In this document: positions 30,774-30,942 of the stretch, one piece after another
Layout of the letters: every line of letters begins with the position of its first letter
Numbering within the stretch: the first letter of the stretch is position 1
Origin: Aliicoccus persicus_A
GTDB taxonomy: Bacteria; Bacillota; Bacilli; Staphylococcales; Salinicoccaceae
DNA length: 30,942 nucleotides
Reading direction: 5' to 3'
NCBI GenBank assembly: GCA_020741755.1
Contig: DYYI01000069.1
Coordinates: 1-30,942 of the forward strand
Made by a program: the position numbers and the translations under genes
The notes under the pieces: generated by a model
Told to the model about the DNA's origin: nothing
Database searches by the model: none
The model's input: only the letters and a program-made list of their open reading frames with translations

Positions 30774-30942
30774 TGCGTTCCAATGAAACTCACTCACTGA
30801 CACGCAGATTGATCTGCGTTCCAATGAGAGTCGCTCACAGACCCGCAGATTGATTTGCGTTCCAATGAAACTTGCTCACAGACACGCAGATTGATTTGCG
30901 TTCCAATGAGAGTCGCTCACAGACGCGCAGATTGATTTGCGT
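30774..30942. repeat. 41-nt tandem palindromic repeats running off the right edge
   Basis: Four complete 41-bp units (starts 30774, 30815, 30856, 30897) and five bases of a fifth reach the window end. Each contains a near-palindrome ACGCAGATTGATCTGCGT (perfect in unit 1 at 30802-30819, one G-T change in others), and most contain TGAGAGTCGCTCA. Units alternate between two slightly different versions. The same element, inverted, forms part of the hairpin at 12028-12095. The true length is unknown. Confidence 0.9.

Noticed and set aside
30774..30942. CRISPR array
   Set aside because: The regular 41-bp spacing has no unique spacers: the whole unit is repeated with small changes, each unit is itself palindromic, and no cas gene is in the window.

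Overview
The window looks like a chromosomal segment of a low-GC Firmicute, most likely Staphylococcaceae. The basis is AT-rich coding, strong AGGAGG-type ribosome binding sites, occasional TTG/GTG starts, compact U-tailed terminators, and close relatives of Bacillus/Staphylococcus proteins (YhfK-like reductase, RlmD, DinB, methionine aminopeptidase, AldH-like aldehyde dehydrogenase, SatA-like acetyltransferase). The many unfamiliar small genes and palindromic intergenic repeats suggest a genus other than Staphylococcus itself (Jeotgalicoccus, Salinicoccus or Macrococcus type); that is inference. No rRNA, tRNA, complete IS element, prophage or CRISPR array was found.

Layout. Bases 1-5.6 kb hold small stress and metabolism genes: the 3' end of a TipAS-type regulator, a YhfK-like NAD(P)-binding protein, a patatin-like lipase, a glyoxalase-fold protein plus a nucleoside deaminase followed by a decayed SDR gene tail, a CPBP protease, a small His-containing membrane protein and an HxlR regulator. 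Bases 5.6-7.7 kb carry a macro-domain protein with a C-terminal helical/HTH-like domain, a TerY-like vWA protein and a small unknown. Bases 7.8-9.7 kb are a two-gene ABC exporter. Then come a large multi-His membrane protein on the minus strand with a CRP/FNR-like site upstream, a methyltransferase, a GNAT enzyme, and a four-gene run (sugar acetyltransferase, unknown, DUF429, secreted acidic protein). RlmD, two orphan small genes, a TetR regulator and a SatA-like acetyltransferase follow.

Bases 19.2-23.1 kb are the most coherent unit: a P1B-type metal ATPase with an unusual CPG motif, a stand-alone HMA metallochaperone, an FNR/FLP-family regulator and a membrane protein. A perfect FNR box (TTGAT-N4-ATCAA) lies where a class II activator would sit upstream of the ATPase. 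The regulator has the E..SR recognition-helix residues expected for that box and exactly two cysteines, resembling the Lactobacillus FLP redox switch. I read this as a redox-responsive metal homeostasis locus. The rest holds an aldehyde dehydrogenase, two unknowns, a minus-strand FAD oxidase plus transporter operon, a DUF3267 metallopeptidase-like protein, dinB and map.

The intergenic DNA is notable. At least two families of palindromic repeats recur: a 50-51-nt unit (three clusters, at 9.8, 16.8 and 18.3-18.6 kb) whose stem sequence changes on both arms so that pairing is kept, and a 41-nt tandem repeat at the right edge whose relative also forms the hairpin at 12.03-12.10 kb. A separate long branched hairpin lies at 21.50-21.58 kb.
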